From positions 1 to 21,705 of the forward strand of contig DKXD01000038.1 in NCBI GenBank assembly GCA_002492075.1: DNA of 21,705 bases, in the 5' to 3' direction. Made by a program: the position numbers and the translations under genes. A model generated the notes under the pieces. The model was given only the letters and a program-made list of their open reading frames with translations. It made no database searches and had not been told where the DNA came from. Every line of letters starts with the position of its first letter. Position 1 is the first letter of the stretch. The DNA comes from Ruminococcaceae bacterium UBA7135. Lineage in GTDB: Bacteria; Bacillota; Clostridia; Oscillospirales; Ruminococcaceae. Positions 7,331-15,039 of the stretch are shown piece by piece.

Positions 7331-7387
7331 GCAATTGCCACTTTGCCGAGCGGTTATTCGCGCTTTTGAATTAAGAAAGGGGAACAA

Positions 7388-10186
7388 ATGTTAGAGATAA
7401 GGAACATTACCAAGGACTACAAAACAGGCGCGGACACGGTCCACGCGCTGCGCGGCGTTTCCATAGGCTTCCGCGACAGCGAGCTTGTGGCTGTTCTGGG
7501 GCACTCGGGCTGCGGCAAAACGACGCTGCTGAACATCATCGGCGGTCTTGACCGCTACACCTCGGGCGACCTCATAATCGACGGACGCTCCACCAAGGAA
7601 TATAAGGATCGGGATTGGGACACCTACCGCAACCACTCGATAGGCTTTATCTTCCAGAGCTATAATCTGATACCGCATCAATCTGTTCTGTCTAATGTTG
7701 AGCTTGCCTTGACGCTTTCGGGCGTGTCGAAATCCGAACGACGCAAGCGCGCGAAGGAGGCTCTTGAAAAGGTGGGACTGGGGGATCAGCTCAACAAGCG
7801 CCCCAACCAGATGTCGGGCGGGCAAATGCAGAGAGTGGCGATTGCGCGCGCACTGGTAAACGACCCCGAAATACTTCTCGCCGACGAGCCTACGGGCGCT
7901 CTCGACAGCGAGACCTCGCTGCAGATAATGGAGCTTATTAAGGAAATAGCCAAGGATCGCTTGGTTATAATGGTAACGCATAACCCCGACCTCGCCAATG
8001 ACTACGCGACGCGCATAGTCCGCCTTGTGGACGGCGAGATAAAAAGCGACAGCAAGCCCTTTGACCCGAACGAAGAAAAATCCGAAAAGGCGGAGAAATC
8101 CAAAAACAAAACCGGCCGCAAAAGCAAAATGAGCTTTCTCACGGCGCTTTCGCTGTCAAGGAACAACCTGATGACGAAAAAAGCCAGAACGTTCCTCACG
8201 GCGTTTGCGGGAAGCATAGGAATTATCGGCATATCGCTGATACTTTCGCTGTCGAACGGCGTGCAGACATATATCGACGACGTAGAACACTCCACGCTTG
8301 CGAGCTACCCCATACAGCTTGACCACGAAACGGTAAACTATTCGGGCATAATGAGCTCTATGACGGACACGGTAAATGAGGAAACAAGCAAAGAACGTGA
8401 TCCGAATCTGGTTTATACCAACGATATGTCCACACAGATGATGAAGACCATGATGTCCGAGGTAAAAGAAAACGATCTCAACAGCTTTATGGACTACCTC
8501 AACACAAACCCCGACAACATAATGGACAGCATAAGCGAGATAAAGTACGGGCACAAATCAAAGCTTTACGTTTATACCCACGATCTTAATGACAAGATAA
8601 TGCGCGCCAATCCTTCAACCGCCATACAGGCGATGATGGGCGAGGAAATGGCTGGTACGGTCTCGGGAATGTGGAACACAATGGGAACGTTCACGGGTAT
8701 GGATATGAACGACCGCGCAAACTGCTTTGAGCAGCTGCTTTCCAATGAGCGGGTTGCCGAACAGTATGAGACCATTGCGGGACGTCTCCCCGAGAATTAT
8801 GACGAAGTTGTCGTAATAGTCAGCGAGCACAATGAGGTCTCTAATCTCACGCTGTATACGCTGGGGCTTCTCGACCAGTCGGAGCTTTCCGAGATGATGA
8901 GCCACATTATGGCAGGAGAGTCGTGGGATATCGAAACCGCCAAGGAAAGCTTTTCTTACGACGAGCTTATGGGACTGAAATTCACCGCGCTCACTCCCTC
9001 GGACGTGTTCCAAGAAAACGAAAAGGGCGGCTACGATGATATGAGCGGCGATCAAGACTATATGGAGAACGCTCTTAAAAACGGTACGGAACTTAAGGTC
9101 GTCGGCGTTATCCGCCCCAACGGCGACAGCCTGTTGTCTGCGAATTCGTCGGGCGGTATCGGATATACTTACGAGCTTACACAGCATATGATAGAAAAGG
9201 CAAACTCCTCCGAGCTTGTCAAGAAGCAAAAGGATAATCCCGACACCGATATCTTTACGGGCATAGCATTCCCCAAAGAGGATGACAAGCCCCAAAAGCC
9301 GATGTCGCAGGAAGAAGCTCTCAAAAAAGTCATGGAGTTTATGACACAGGAGCAGATAGGACAAATGTTCCAGGCAGTGCTGCAAACGCTCACGCCCGAA
9401 CAGCAGATGGAAATAATGCAGCTACCCGCCGAACAGCAGTTTGCAAAAACAATGGAGCTTGCCGAACCGAACAAGGTAACGGGAGCGTTAATGAGCTCGC
9501 TTACCGCCGAGCAAATGCAGCAGCTTCAGGAAATGACCAAAGAACCGGAAAAGACCGAGGCTACCTATGACGGCAACCTCGAGAAGCTTGGCGTTGACGA
9601 CGTTGCAAATCCCGATACCGTCTACATCTACGCCAAGGACTTTGACGGCAAGGAAAAGCTTTCAGACCTTATCACAAATTATAATCAGCGAATGAAAAAC
9701 GACGGACACGAGGAGAAGGTCATCGAATACACCGACTATGTCGGTATGATGATCTCGGGCGTTTCCGACATCATCAACGCCATCTCGTATATTCTTATAG
9801 CATTCGTGGCGATATCGCTTGTCGTTTCCTCAATAATGATAGGCATCATCACCTATATCTCGGTGCTCGAACGCACCAAGGAAATAGGTATCCTAAGAGC
9901 CATGGGCGCTTCCAAGGGCAACATATCCAACGTATTCAACGCCGAAACGCTGATAGTAGGATTCGCAGCCGGCGTTATCGGAATATTGGTAACCGTGCTG
10001 CTGAATATCCCGATAACCGCGATCATTCACAAGCTTACGGGAATAAACAGCATTGCCTCAAGTCTGCCGCCGGTTGCGGGCGCGGCGCTTGTTGTCATAA
10101 GTATGCTGCTTACCCTCATTGCGGGACTGTTCCCCGCAAGTATCGCCGCAAAGAAAGACCCCGTTATCGCTTTGAGAACGGAGTAA
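7388..10186 (+). CDS. MacB-like ABC transporter, ATPase and FtsX-type permease fused
   Basis: A 932-aa single-chain transporter. The N-terminal ATPase has Walker A GHSGCGKTT (38-46), Q-loop Gln 90, signature SGGQMQRVAIARAL (143-156), Walker B ILLADEPTGALDS (162-174) and switch His 198. A charged linker (about 222-248) leads to the first membrane segment near 268-290. A very large extracytoplasmic domain of about 490 residues follows, partly Gln/Glu/Met-rich around 640-710. Three membrane segments close the protein, with the FtsX/MacB motif ERTKEIGILRAMGA and the ending KKDPVIALRTE. Such proteins act as mechanotransmission exporters or peptide-antibiotic sensors/pumps. AAAGGGGAACAA precedes the ATG. 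Regulation by the upstream MarR is likely. Confidence 0.92.
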   Translation: MLEIRNITKDYKTGADTVHALRGVSIGFRDSELVAVLGHSGCGKTTLLNIIGGLDRYTSGDLIIDGRSTKEYKDRDWDTYRNHSIGFIFQSYNLIPHQSVLSNVELALTLSGVSKSERRKRAKEALEKVGLGDQLNKRPNQMSGGQMQRVAIARALVNDPEILLADEPTGALDSETSLQIMELIKEIAKDRLVIMVTHNPDLANDYATRIVRLVDGEIKSDSKPFDPNEEKSEKAEKSKNKTGRKSKMSFLTALSLSRNNLMTKKARTFLTAFAGSIGIIGISLILSLSNGVQTYIDDVEHSTLASYPIQLDHETVNYSGIMSSMTDTVNEETSKERDPNLVYTNDMSTQMMKTMMSEVKENDLNSFMDYLNTNPDNIMDSISEIKYGHKSKLYVYTHDLNDKIMRANPSTAIQAMMGEEMAGTVSGMWNTMGTFTGMDMNDRANCFEQLLSNERVAEQYETIAGRLPENYDEVVVIVSEHNEVSNLTLYTLGLLDQSELSEMMSHIMAGESWDIETAKESFSYDELMGLKFTALTPSDVFQENEKGGYDDMSGDQDYMENALKNGTELKVVGVIRPNGDSLLSANSSGGIGYTYELTQHMIEKANSSELVKKQKDNPDTDIFTGIAFPKEDDKPQKPMSQEEALKKVMEFMTQEQIGQMFQAVLQTLTPEQQMEIMQLPAEQQFAKTMELAEPNKVTGALMSSLTAEQMQQLQEMTKEPEKTEATYDGNLEKLGVDDVANPDTVYIYAKDFDGKEKLSDLITNYNQRMKNDGHEEKVIEYTDYVGMMISGVSDIINAISYILIAFVAISLVVSSIMIGIITYISVLERTKEIGILRAMGASKGNISNVFNAETLIVGFAAGVIGILVTVLLNIPITAIIHKLTGINSIASSLPPVAGAALVVISMLLTLIAGLFPASIAAKKDPVIALRTE

Positions 10187-10203
10187 CAAGTCATTATGCA
10201 AAG

Positions 10204-10227
10204 CGTCCCCCTTTTCAAAGGGGGACG
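10204..10227 (+). terminator. hairpin terminator of the MacB-like gene
   Basis: CGTCCCCCTTT (10204-10214) and AAAGGGGGACG (10217-10227) are exact complements, followed at a short distance by CTTTT. It lies 17 bases after the stop codon. Confidence 0.65.
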
Positions 10228-10259
10228 TCAGCTTTTAAAAAGTATGTCTTTCGGTTATC

Positions 10260-10278
10260 TCCCCCACTTCGTAGGGGA
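10260..10278. repeat. short GC palindrome between convergent operons
   Basis: TCCCCCAC and GTAGGGGA pair around TTC with one mismatch. It is another C-run/G-run hairpin lying between the two terminators of convergent operons. Confidence 0.4.
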
Positions 10279-10296
10279 AGAACTTAGCTTGTAGAA

Positions 10297-10324
10297 AAAT
10301 CCCCGACTTTGCGGTCGGGGATTT
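10297..10324 (-). terminator. terminator of the rpsF-ssb-rpsR operon
   Basis: AAATCCCCGAC (10297-10307) and GTCGGGGATTT (10314-10324) form an 11-bp stem around six bases. On the minus strand the stem is followed by an unbroken T-run (10299-10295), and it lies 13 bases beyond the rpsR stop. Confidence 0.85.
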
Positions 10325-10336
10325 ATACGTTTGAGC

Positions 10337-10585
10337 TTAATCGGAAACGTAAGGGATAAGCGCTACCTGACGCGCTCTCTTTATCGCAGTGGTAAGCTCT
10401 CTCTGATGATAAGCGCAGCAGCCCGTAACTCTGCGGGGCAGGATCTTAGAACGCTCTGTCATAAACTTCTTGAGCTTTGCGATATCCTTGTAATCAATAA
10501 ACTCGCTCCTATCTGCGCAGAACTGGCAAACCTTTTTGCGAGTGCGCTTGATAGGATGAGAAGATCTTTCGACTTTTTCAGCCAT
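10337..10585 (-). CDS. rpsR: 30S ribosomal protein bS18
   Basis: An 82-aa protein with the complete bS18 core, including IDYKDIAKLKKFMTERSKI, PRRVTG and the end KRARQVALIPY. bS18 binds with bS6 on the platform of the small ribosomal subunit. Cys 20 and Cys 23 (VCQFC) together with Cys 56/57 and His 60 (GCCAYH) make the zinc-binding (C+) form rather than the zinc-free form. GGAGGT lies a few bases before the ATG. It is the last gene of the rpsF-ssb-rpsR operon, the standard order in Firmicutes. Confidence 0.97.
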   Translation of the reverse strand: MAEKVERSSHPIKRTRKKVCQFCADRSEFIDYKDIAKLKKFMTERSKILPRRVTGCCAYHQRELTTAIKRARQVALIPYVSD

Positions 10586-10661
10586 GATACTTTACCTCCA
10601 TATTATTTTTGAGTATCGCCCTACGCGCCCAAAAAGGCGTTCGGGAAATGTGATGTTCCTG

Positions 10662-11156
10662 TCAGAACGGATAATCGTCGCTGTCCGCCGCAGAAAAATC
10701 CGCCGCGGGAACGGAAGTGTTGTTCGCCGATGCAGCCGGTGTGCTCTGTGCGGGTGCCGAAGAATTTCCTCCATAACCCGGAGGCGGTTCGCCGATAGGG
10801 GGAGCGCTGTTATAGCTGCCGCCGTTTCCGGAACCGTTGGATTTTTCTCCGGTGAAATACGCGTTATCAACTTGTATCTCGTACCATGTGGCGGGGTTTC
10901 CGTTTTTATCGGTGTACTGCCTTGTTTGCAGCTCGCCCTCAACAAGGATAAGTCTGCCCTTGGGGAACCACTTCGCGATAAACTCCGCTACTCCGCGCCA
11001 TGCGACACAGTTAAAGAAATCGGACTTTTTCTCCTCGCCCTTTTTCTGGTAATTTCTGTCGACCGCAATACGGAAATTGCAAGCCGACACACCGCTTGGA
11101 GTGGTTTTAAGCTCCGCGTCCGCGACCATACGCCCCATCATAATAACTTTATTCAC
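10662..11156 (-). CDS. ssb: single-stranded DNA-binding protein
   Basis: A 164-aa protein with one OB-fold (residues about 1-105: NKVIMMGRMVADAELK, FRIAVDRNY, FFNCVAWRG, GRLILVEGELQTRQY, WYEIQVDNAYF). A flexible Gly/Pro/Ala/Ser tail follows and ends in the acidic tip DSDDYPF. That tip recruits replication and repair partners; Tyr replaces the more usual Ile/Leu before PF. The start is GTG at 11156-11154, chosen because GGAGGTGT sits about five bases upstream and the reading begins at the conserved NKV. SSB coats single-stranded DNA as a tetramer. It lies between rpsF and rpsR, the usual location. Confidence 0.96.
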   Translation of the reverse strand: MNKVIMMGRMVADAELKTTPSGVSACNFRIAVDRNYQKKGEEKKSDFFNCVAWRGVAEFIAKWFPKGRLILVEGELQTRQYTDKNGNPATWYEIQVDNAYFTGEKSNGSGNGGSYNSAPPIGEPPPGYGGNSSAPAQSTPAASANNTSVPAADFSAADSDDYPF

Positions 11157-11185
11157 TTTTACACCTCCGACTTCTGTCCGTCAAC

Positions 11186-11497
11186 TCACTTCGCAGCTGC
11201 TGATTGCGGCTGTACGGTAACTACCGAGCGCAGAATACCGTCGGTAATGTTGACGATACGCTCGAATTCCGCAGGGAAATCGGGCTTTGACTCGAAAGTA
11301 TAGACTACATAATAGCCCTCGCCCTCGTAGTTTATCTCGTAAGCGAGCTTTCTTTTGCCCCACTCGTCAACGCCGGTAAGAGTACCGTTCGTCTTGATAA
11401 GCTCCGAGAACTTTTCTACGAGCGCCTTGATCTGCTCCTCGTCGTTTTTCAGCGAGAACACGACCATTGCCTCATACTTTTCGTTCAGCTTTGCCAT
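11186..11497 (-). CDS. rpsF: 30S ribosomal protein bS6
   Basis: A 103-aa protein with the ferredoxin-like bS6 fold: YEAMVVFSLKNDEEQ, then the family signature VDEWGKRKLAYEINYEGEGY and the C-terminal strand ITDGILRSVVTV. bS6 forms a heterodimer with bS18 on the ribosome. The ribosome site AAGGAGGTG is a near-full match, placed about 7 bases before the ATG. First gene of the operon with ssb and rpsR; the structured leader upstream is probably bound by the S6:S18 complex for feedback control. Confidence 0.97.
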   Translation of the reverse strand: MAKLNEKYEAMVVFSLKNDEEQIKALVEKFSELIKTNGTLTGVDEWGKRKLAYEINYEGEGYYVVYTFESKPDFPAEFERIVNITDGILRSVVTVQPQSAAAK

Positions 11498-11575
11498 TTA
11501 TAAGCACCTCCTTATGGATATATATCCCGCGGTTTTCACGCGGGAAAGGGGTTATCGTTCTTTTAACGATTAACT
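11498..11575 (-). promoter_or_regulatory. structured rpsF leader, candidate S6:S18-binding motif
   Basis: The roughly 77-base leader holds two hairpins in minus-strand order. The first has ATCGTT (11570-11565) pairing with AACGAT (11559-11554). The second has TCCCGCG (11545-11539) pairing with CGCGGGA (11531-11525) around TGAAAAC, with a CCG triplet where loop and right arm meet. The S6:S18 complex is known to repress this operon in many bacteria by binding a leader element with a CCG. The match is by position and shape only. Confidence 0.5.
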
Positions 11576-11580
11576 TAAAT

Positions 11581-11609
11581 ATTATAGCACATTTTTCCGG
11601 GTTTGTCAA
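11581..11609 (-). promoter_or_regulatory. consensus sigma-A promoter of rpsF-ssb-rpsR
   Basis: On the minus strand TTGACA (11609-11604) and TATAAT (11586-11581) are spaced by 17 bases, a perfect match as expected for a highly expressed ribosomal operon. Confidence 0.88.
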
Positions 11610-11663
11610 GTACTTTTTAGTTGTTAGTATTAGTTTTTGGAGCGCGGTTTCACAGCGATAAAA

Positions 11664-11688
11664 AATTCCCCGTCTGCGGCGGGGAATT
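11664..11688 (-). terminator. terminator of the acyl-CoA synthetase/membrane protein operon
   Basis: AATTCCCCGTC (11664-11674) and GGCGGGGAATT (11678-11688) make an 11-bp stem around TGC, with one G-T pair. On the minus strand a T-run (11667-11661) follows. The core is the same as in the non-terminator palindromes at 357-388 and 4956-4988. Confidence 0.75.
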
Positions 11689-11710
11689 CTAATCTTCGCG
11701 TCAAGTGTTT

Positions 11711-12241
11711 TTAACGCCAAAAGAATGAGAAATCAATCGCAAATCCAAGAAAGCCCCAAGACAAGCTTGACAAAGCAAGGCAGAGTTTTGTTTTAATATC
11801 TGTCTTTTGCACCGCGGCGAAGATAAGCTCGGCGGATAGAATAATTATTTGATATCCGTAAACACCCAAAAGATCCCACACCCAATATTTAAGCTCGGTG
11901 TAGTTAAAGAGCGCCCCGACCGCGACTGCGGCAAATAATATTATCAGCTTGCCGAGAAAGAATTTTGACGTGTCGACCTTGCCATGCACGATAATTACCG
12001 TAGGAACGATACCGCCGCATATCAGCCCCAGAAGAGCTGTGAAGATAAACGGACGTCCCGAACCGGGCAGGGATAAGACAAAGCAAAACGCGCTTGCGAG
12101 TATCGACAAAACGGGAAACAAAAGCGACATAAGCCACGCTTTTTTCGTCGTTATCCGTTCCAGCTTCGGAGAGCTGTCTTTGGACTGCGGCACATAGTTC
12201 GGGTCGATCTCAAGGTCGAATAACAGATCTTTTTCCTCCAT
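11711..12241 (-). CDS. unknown membrane protein, 5 predicted segments
   Basis: A 176-aa protein I do not recognise. The first 33 residues are acidic then basic and cytoplasmic-looking. Hydrophobic segments follow at about 35-58, 64-86, 92-110, 120-142 and 150-172, leaving almost no soluble part. A ribosome site AAAGGAG precedes the ATG by about 8 bases. It is the last gene of a minus-strand operon, 42 bases after the 208-aa membrane protein, with the acyl-CoA synthetase first. No motif suggests transport or catalysis. Confidence 0.75.
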   Translation of the reverse strand: MEEKDLLFDLEIDPNYVPQSKDSSPKLERITTKKAWLMSLLFPVLSILASAFCFVLSLPGSGRPFIFTALLGLICGGIVPTVIIVHGKVDTSKFFLGKLIILFAAVAVGALFNYTELKYWVWDLLGVYGYQIIILSAELIFAAVQKTDIKTKLCLALSSLSWGFLGFAIDFSFFWR

Positions 12242-12283
12242 AATATGCTCCTTTAAAATCCGTGGGAGTTTCGCTGCCGTTTT

Positions 12284-12910
12284 TTATTGAACGACCCGCG
12301 CTTCCTCAAAAATATTGCTGTACGGAAAGTATTTTATCGAGATTTGTTTGGAATGAAATAAAAGCCCGTTTTCGGAAATAGCCTTGACGTATTCCTCCGG
12401 CGACACGTTGAGCGGGACCTCGCGAAGCTCCGCGGCGACGCTTTTCGGAACATAAAACACCATATCCTCGCCGTCGGCGTAAAGAATAATCCGCGCGGTC
12501 GCGCTTTTGGGGGACACGGTCGCGGCGGGCGCTACTGTAAACTCGTTGGTAACGACCTCGCGCGAGCCGCCAAAGAGATCGGCGGCAAAATACGCGCCAC
12601 GCCAGATCTCAACCGCCGCCGCAAGAAAAAACACGATCAAAAGCACGATATAGTGTTTTTTGTGCGGCTTGATGTGAACGAAACATTTAAAAAACAGCAC
12701 GATAAACGCTGCGGCGATAAGGACGCTCGCCACGCAAAGCGCCGCGCCGAAAACGACCCATCGCACGCCGATGTGCGAAATTTCTCTAAAGGAAAACAGC
12801 GCGAACCCCGCGTTTACGAAAATAAGCGCCGTGACAAGCCACTGCGCCGCGTGAGCGGCTCTGCTTTCGGATTTTGTGAGTATGATTTTTTCATTGCTTT
12901 CCACATTCAT
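12284..12910 (-). CDS. unknown membrane protein with C-terminal soluble domain
   Basis: A 208-aa protein I do not recognise. Three hydrophobic segments (about 22-42, 49-76, 85-105) are followed by a soluble domain of about 100 residues. That domain has an alternating pattern suggestive of beta strands (ARIILYADGEDMVFYVPKS) and then a helical stretch. GGAG lies only two bases before the annotated ATG, so the GTG two codons later (12904) may be the true start. It sits 37 bases after the acyl-CoA synthetase gene on the same strand and is probably co-transcribed. Confidence 0.75.
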   Translation of the reverse strand: MNVESNEKIILTKSESRAAHAAQWLVTALIFVNAGFALFSFREISHIGVRWVVFGAALCVASVLIAAAFIVLFFKCFVHIKPHKKHYIVLLIVFFLAAAVEIWRGAYFAADLFGGSREVVTNEFTVAPAATVSPKSATARIILYADGEDMVFYVPKSVAAELREVPLNVSPEEYVKAISENGLLFHSKQISIKYFPYSNIFEEARVVQ

Positions 12911-12947
12911 TACTCCAATAAAACTATCTGAATGTATTCAGCTTTCC

Positions 12948-14639
12948 TTACTTCTTATCTTCCCGCTCCGCGTTCTCGAAATCGTGCCGCCGTATCTCAT
13001 TGCGGCGGACCTTTCCGCTGGTAGTCTTGGGCAGCTCGTCGACAAATTCAACGATACGCGGGTATTTGTAGGGAGCGGTGTTGTGCTTTACGAAATCCTG
13101 TATCTCATTTACCAAGTCCTCGCCCGCCTTGTCCTTGTACTCGTCGGTGAGGATAACGCTCGCCTTTACAACTTCGCCGCGAATGGGGTGCGGAGCGCCC
13201 GTAACGGCGCATTCTAGTACCGCGGGGTGTGCCGAGAGTACGCTTTCCACCTCGAACGGGCCTATGCGGTAGCCGCTCGATTTGATAACGTCATCGTTTC
13301 TCCCGACATACCAATAATAGCCGTCCTCATCGCGCTTCGCGGTGTCGCCCGTGTGATACCAGCCGTCATGCCACGCCGCGTCGGTCTGCTCCTTGTTTCT
13401 GTAATAGCCGCGAAACAGCCCGTCCGTATTGCAGTAGTCTCCCTTGATGACTATCTCACCGACTACTCCCGGCGGCACGGAATTGCCGTCCTTGTCAACA
13501 AGGTCTACCGTATATATCGGCATGGGCTTGCCCATAGAACCGGGCTTAGGCTCCATACCGATAAGATTGCCGATGATGCAAGTGCTTTCGCTCTGCCCGA
13601 AGCCCTCCATAAGCTTTAAGCCCGTAGCGTCGTACCACTGCTTGAACACCTCGGGCTGAAGAGCTTCGCCCGCTATATTGCAGTAAGTCAGACTTGAAAG
13701 ATCGAATTTCTCGATCCCCTCGTTGAGGAAGAAGCGGAACATAGTCGGCGGCGCGCAGAACGTCGTTATTTTATATTTTTCTATCATTCTCAGCAAATTC
13801 GCCGGTATGAATTTATCGAAATCGTATACGAACGTAGTCGTACCCATCGCGGGCTGTCCGAACAGCTTGCCCCAAGCAGCCTTAGCCCAGCCCGTATCCG
13901 ATACGGTAAGGTGTATGCCGTTGGGAATGACCTTGTGCCAGTGCTTCGCGTTCTGTATCTGGGCAAGCGTTATGGTGTGATCGTGGATAGCCATTTTGGG
14001 GTTGCCCGTCGTGCCTGAGGTGAAATACATAAGGAAAATATCGCGGGCGCTGCCTTGAATACGCTCAAGCGTATCGGAATACTTTTCAAGCTCCTCGTCA
14101 AACGTTATCCAGCCCTCGCGAGAGCCGTTCACCACAAGCTTGTGCGCGAGCGCGTGCTCCGCCTCCTTCTCGCCGTGCTCGATGTACTCGCACACATCGC
14201 CGTCGTGAGTGGCGACTATCGCCTTAACGTCCGCCGCGTTAAAGCGGTAGGTGTAATCGTGCGCGGTAAGCAGATACGAAGCGGGTATCGCCACCGCACC
14301 GATCTTCATAAGACCGTACAGCGTATACCAAAACTGATAGTGCCGCTTCATAACCAGCATAACATGGTCGCCCTTTTGTATGCCCATCGCCTTGAACATA
14401 TTCGCCGCCTTGTTGGATAAGCGCGACAGGTCTCCAAAGGTGAGCGTTTTCTCGTTATCATGCAGGTCTGTCCAAAGCAAAGCGCGGCGGTTCGGCTCAA
14501 GCTCGCCGAACTTGTCTATAATATCATAGGCAAAATTAAAATTGTCGGGGTACTTTATACCGAATTTCTTCAAAATACCGTCCTCGCCATATTCCTCGGT
14601 AACAAAATTCAAATGCCAATTCTCCACAGTATCATTCAT
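12948..14639 (-). CDS. acyl-CoA synthetase (AMP-forming), acetyl/medium-chain type
   Basis: A 563-aa adenylate-forming enzyme that joins a carboxylic acid to CoA through an acyl-AMP. Motifs in order: the phosphate-binding loop MYFTSGTTGNPKMA, GEALQPEVFKQWY, the adenine-binding GFGQSEST, the hinge region YHTGDTAKRDEDGYYWYVGR followed by DDVIKSSGYRIGPFEVES, and the C-terminal PKTTSGKVRR, whose Lys is the catalytic and acetylation-regulated residue. The overall form fits the ACSM/acetyl-CoA synthetase-like group; acid chain length is not determined. The frame is open up to an ATG at 14693, but that has no ribosome site. The ATG at 14639 has AAGGGA upstream and starts a typical N-terminus (MNDTVENWHLNF). 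It leads an operon with two unknown membrane proteins. Confidence 0.92.
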   Translation of the reverse strand: MNDTVENWHLNFVTEEYGEDGILKKFGIKYPDNFNFAYDIIDKFGELEPNRRALLWTDLHDNEKTLTFGDLSRLSNKAANMFKAMGIQKGDHVMLVMKRHYQFWYTLYGLMKIGAVAIPASYLLTAHDYTYRFNAADVKAIVATHDGDVCEYIEHGEKEAEHALAHKLVVNGSREGWITFDEELEKYSDTLERIQGSARDIFLMYFTSGTTGNPKMAIHDHTITLAQIQNAKHWHKVIPNGIHLTVSDTGWAKAAWGKLFGQPAMGTTTFVYDFDKFIPANLLRMIEKYKITTFCAPPTMFRFFLNEGIEKFDLSSLTYCNIAGEALQPEVFKQWYDATGLKLMEGFGQSESTCIIGNLIGMEPKPGSMGKPMPIYTVDLVDKDGNSVPPGVVGEIVIKGDYCNTDGLFRGYYRNKEQTDAAWHDGWYHTGDTAKRDEDGYYWYVGRNDDVIKSSGYRIGPFEVESVLSAHPAVLECAVTGAPHPIRGEVVKASVILTDEYKDKAGEDLVNEIQDFVKHNTAPYKYPRIVEFVDELPKTTSGKVRRNEIRRHDFENAEREDKK

Positions 14640-14804
14640 CTTCGTTGTCCCTTTCTTGTCCGCGGCTTCCGCCCCGCGTCGGTTTTCTTTCATAAGCCGC
14701 CGAAAAAATCGGTGCTTGATATATAATTAGGTAATCTTTTCAAAACAAAGAATACTTTCGATTTGCAAAAGTGTTATTAATATACAAAACAAGATACCAA
14801 TATA

Positions 14805-14833
14805 ATTATATAATACACGCCAAACTTTGTCAA
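14805..14833 (-). promoter_or_regulatory. consensus sigma-A promoter of the acyl-CoA synthetase operon
   Basis: On the minus strand TTGACA (14833-14828) and TATAAT (14810-14805) are spaced by 17 bases. Confidence 0.82.
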
Positions 14834-14961
14834 TAGAAATTGTGTGATATTTTAGTGTTTTTTATCCATACAAAGCGCTAAGATACGCAAAACTTACGCT
14901 TTTGCGAAAAAATTTAAGCGGTTCGTCTATTATTCCGAACAGCCTACGGTGCCGTGAATAC

Positions 14962-14990
14962 TTGACATCTAAAAGAAAAAGTATTATAAT
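14962..14990 (+). promoter_or_regulatory. consensus sigma-A promoter of the AAA+ gene
   Basis: TTGACA (14962-14967) and TATAAT (14985-14990) are spaced by 17 bases. It lies inside the 5' extension of the open frame, which shows that the frame's first ATG (14902) is not the start. Confidence 0.85.
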
Positions 14991-15039
14991 AAAAGTAGCG
15001 GGAAATTGCCGATCGAATTTTCATTTTTGGAGAAGAACA

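Larger units (their letters stand above)
14640..15039. other. divergent promoter region without genes
   Basis: This AT-rich stretch separates the minus-strand acyl-CoA synthetase gene from the plus-strand AAA+ gene. It holds two perfect sigma-A promoters (14805-14833 minus, 14962-14990 plus). The minus transcript would have a leader of about 160 bases, in which I see only a weak CCGA/TCGG stem. No ORF here is convincing. Confidence 0.7.

Noticed and set aside
10584..11303. 239-aa plus-strand frame across ssb
   Set aside because: It covers ssb and the ends of rpsR and rpsF on the opposite strand, has Arg-rich nonsense composition and no ribosome site.
14902..15039. 46-codon N-terminal extension of the AAA+ ATPase
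   Set aside because: A perfect promoter lies within it (14962-14990), so its first ATG would not be transcribed.
14640..15039. tRNA or small gene in the divergent gap
   Set aside because: No cloverleaf-like sequence or ribosome-site-led ORF was found; AT-rich promoter DNA explains it.
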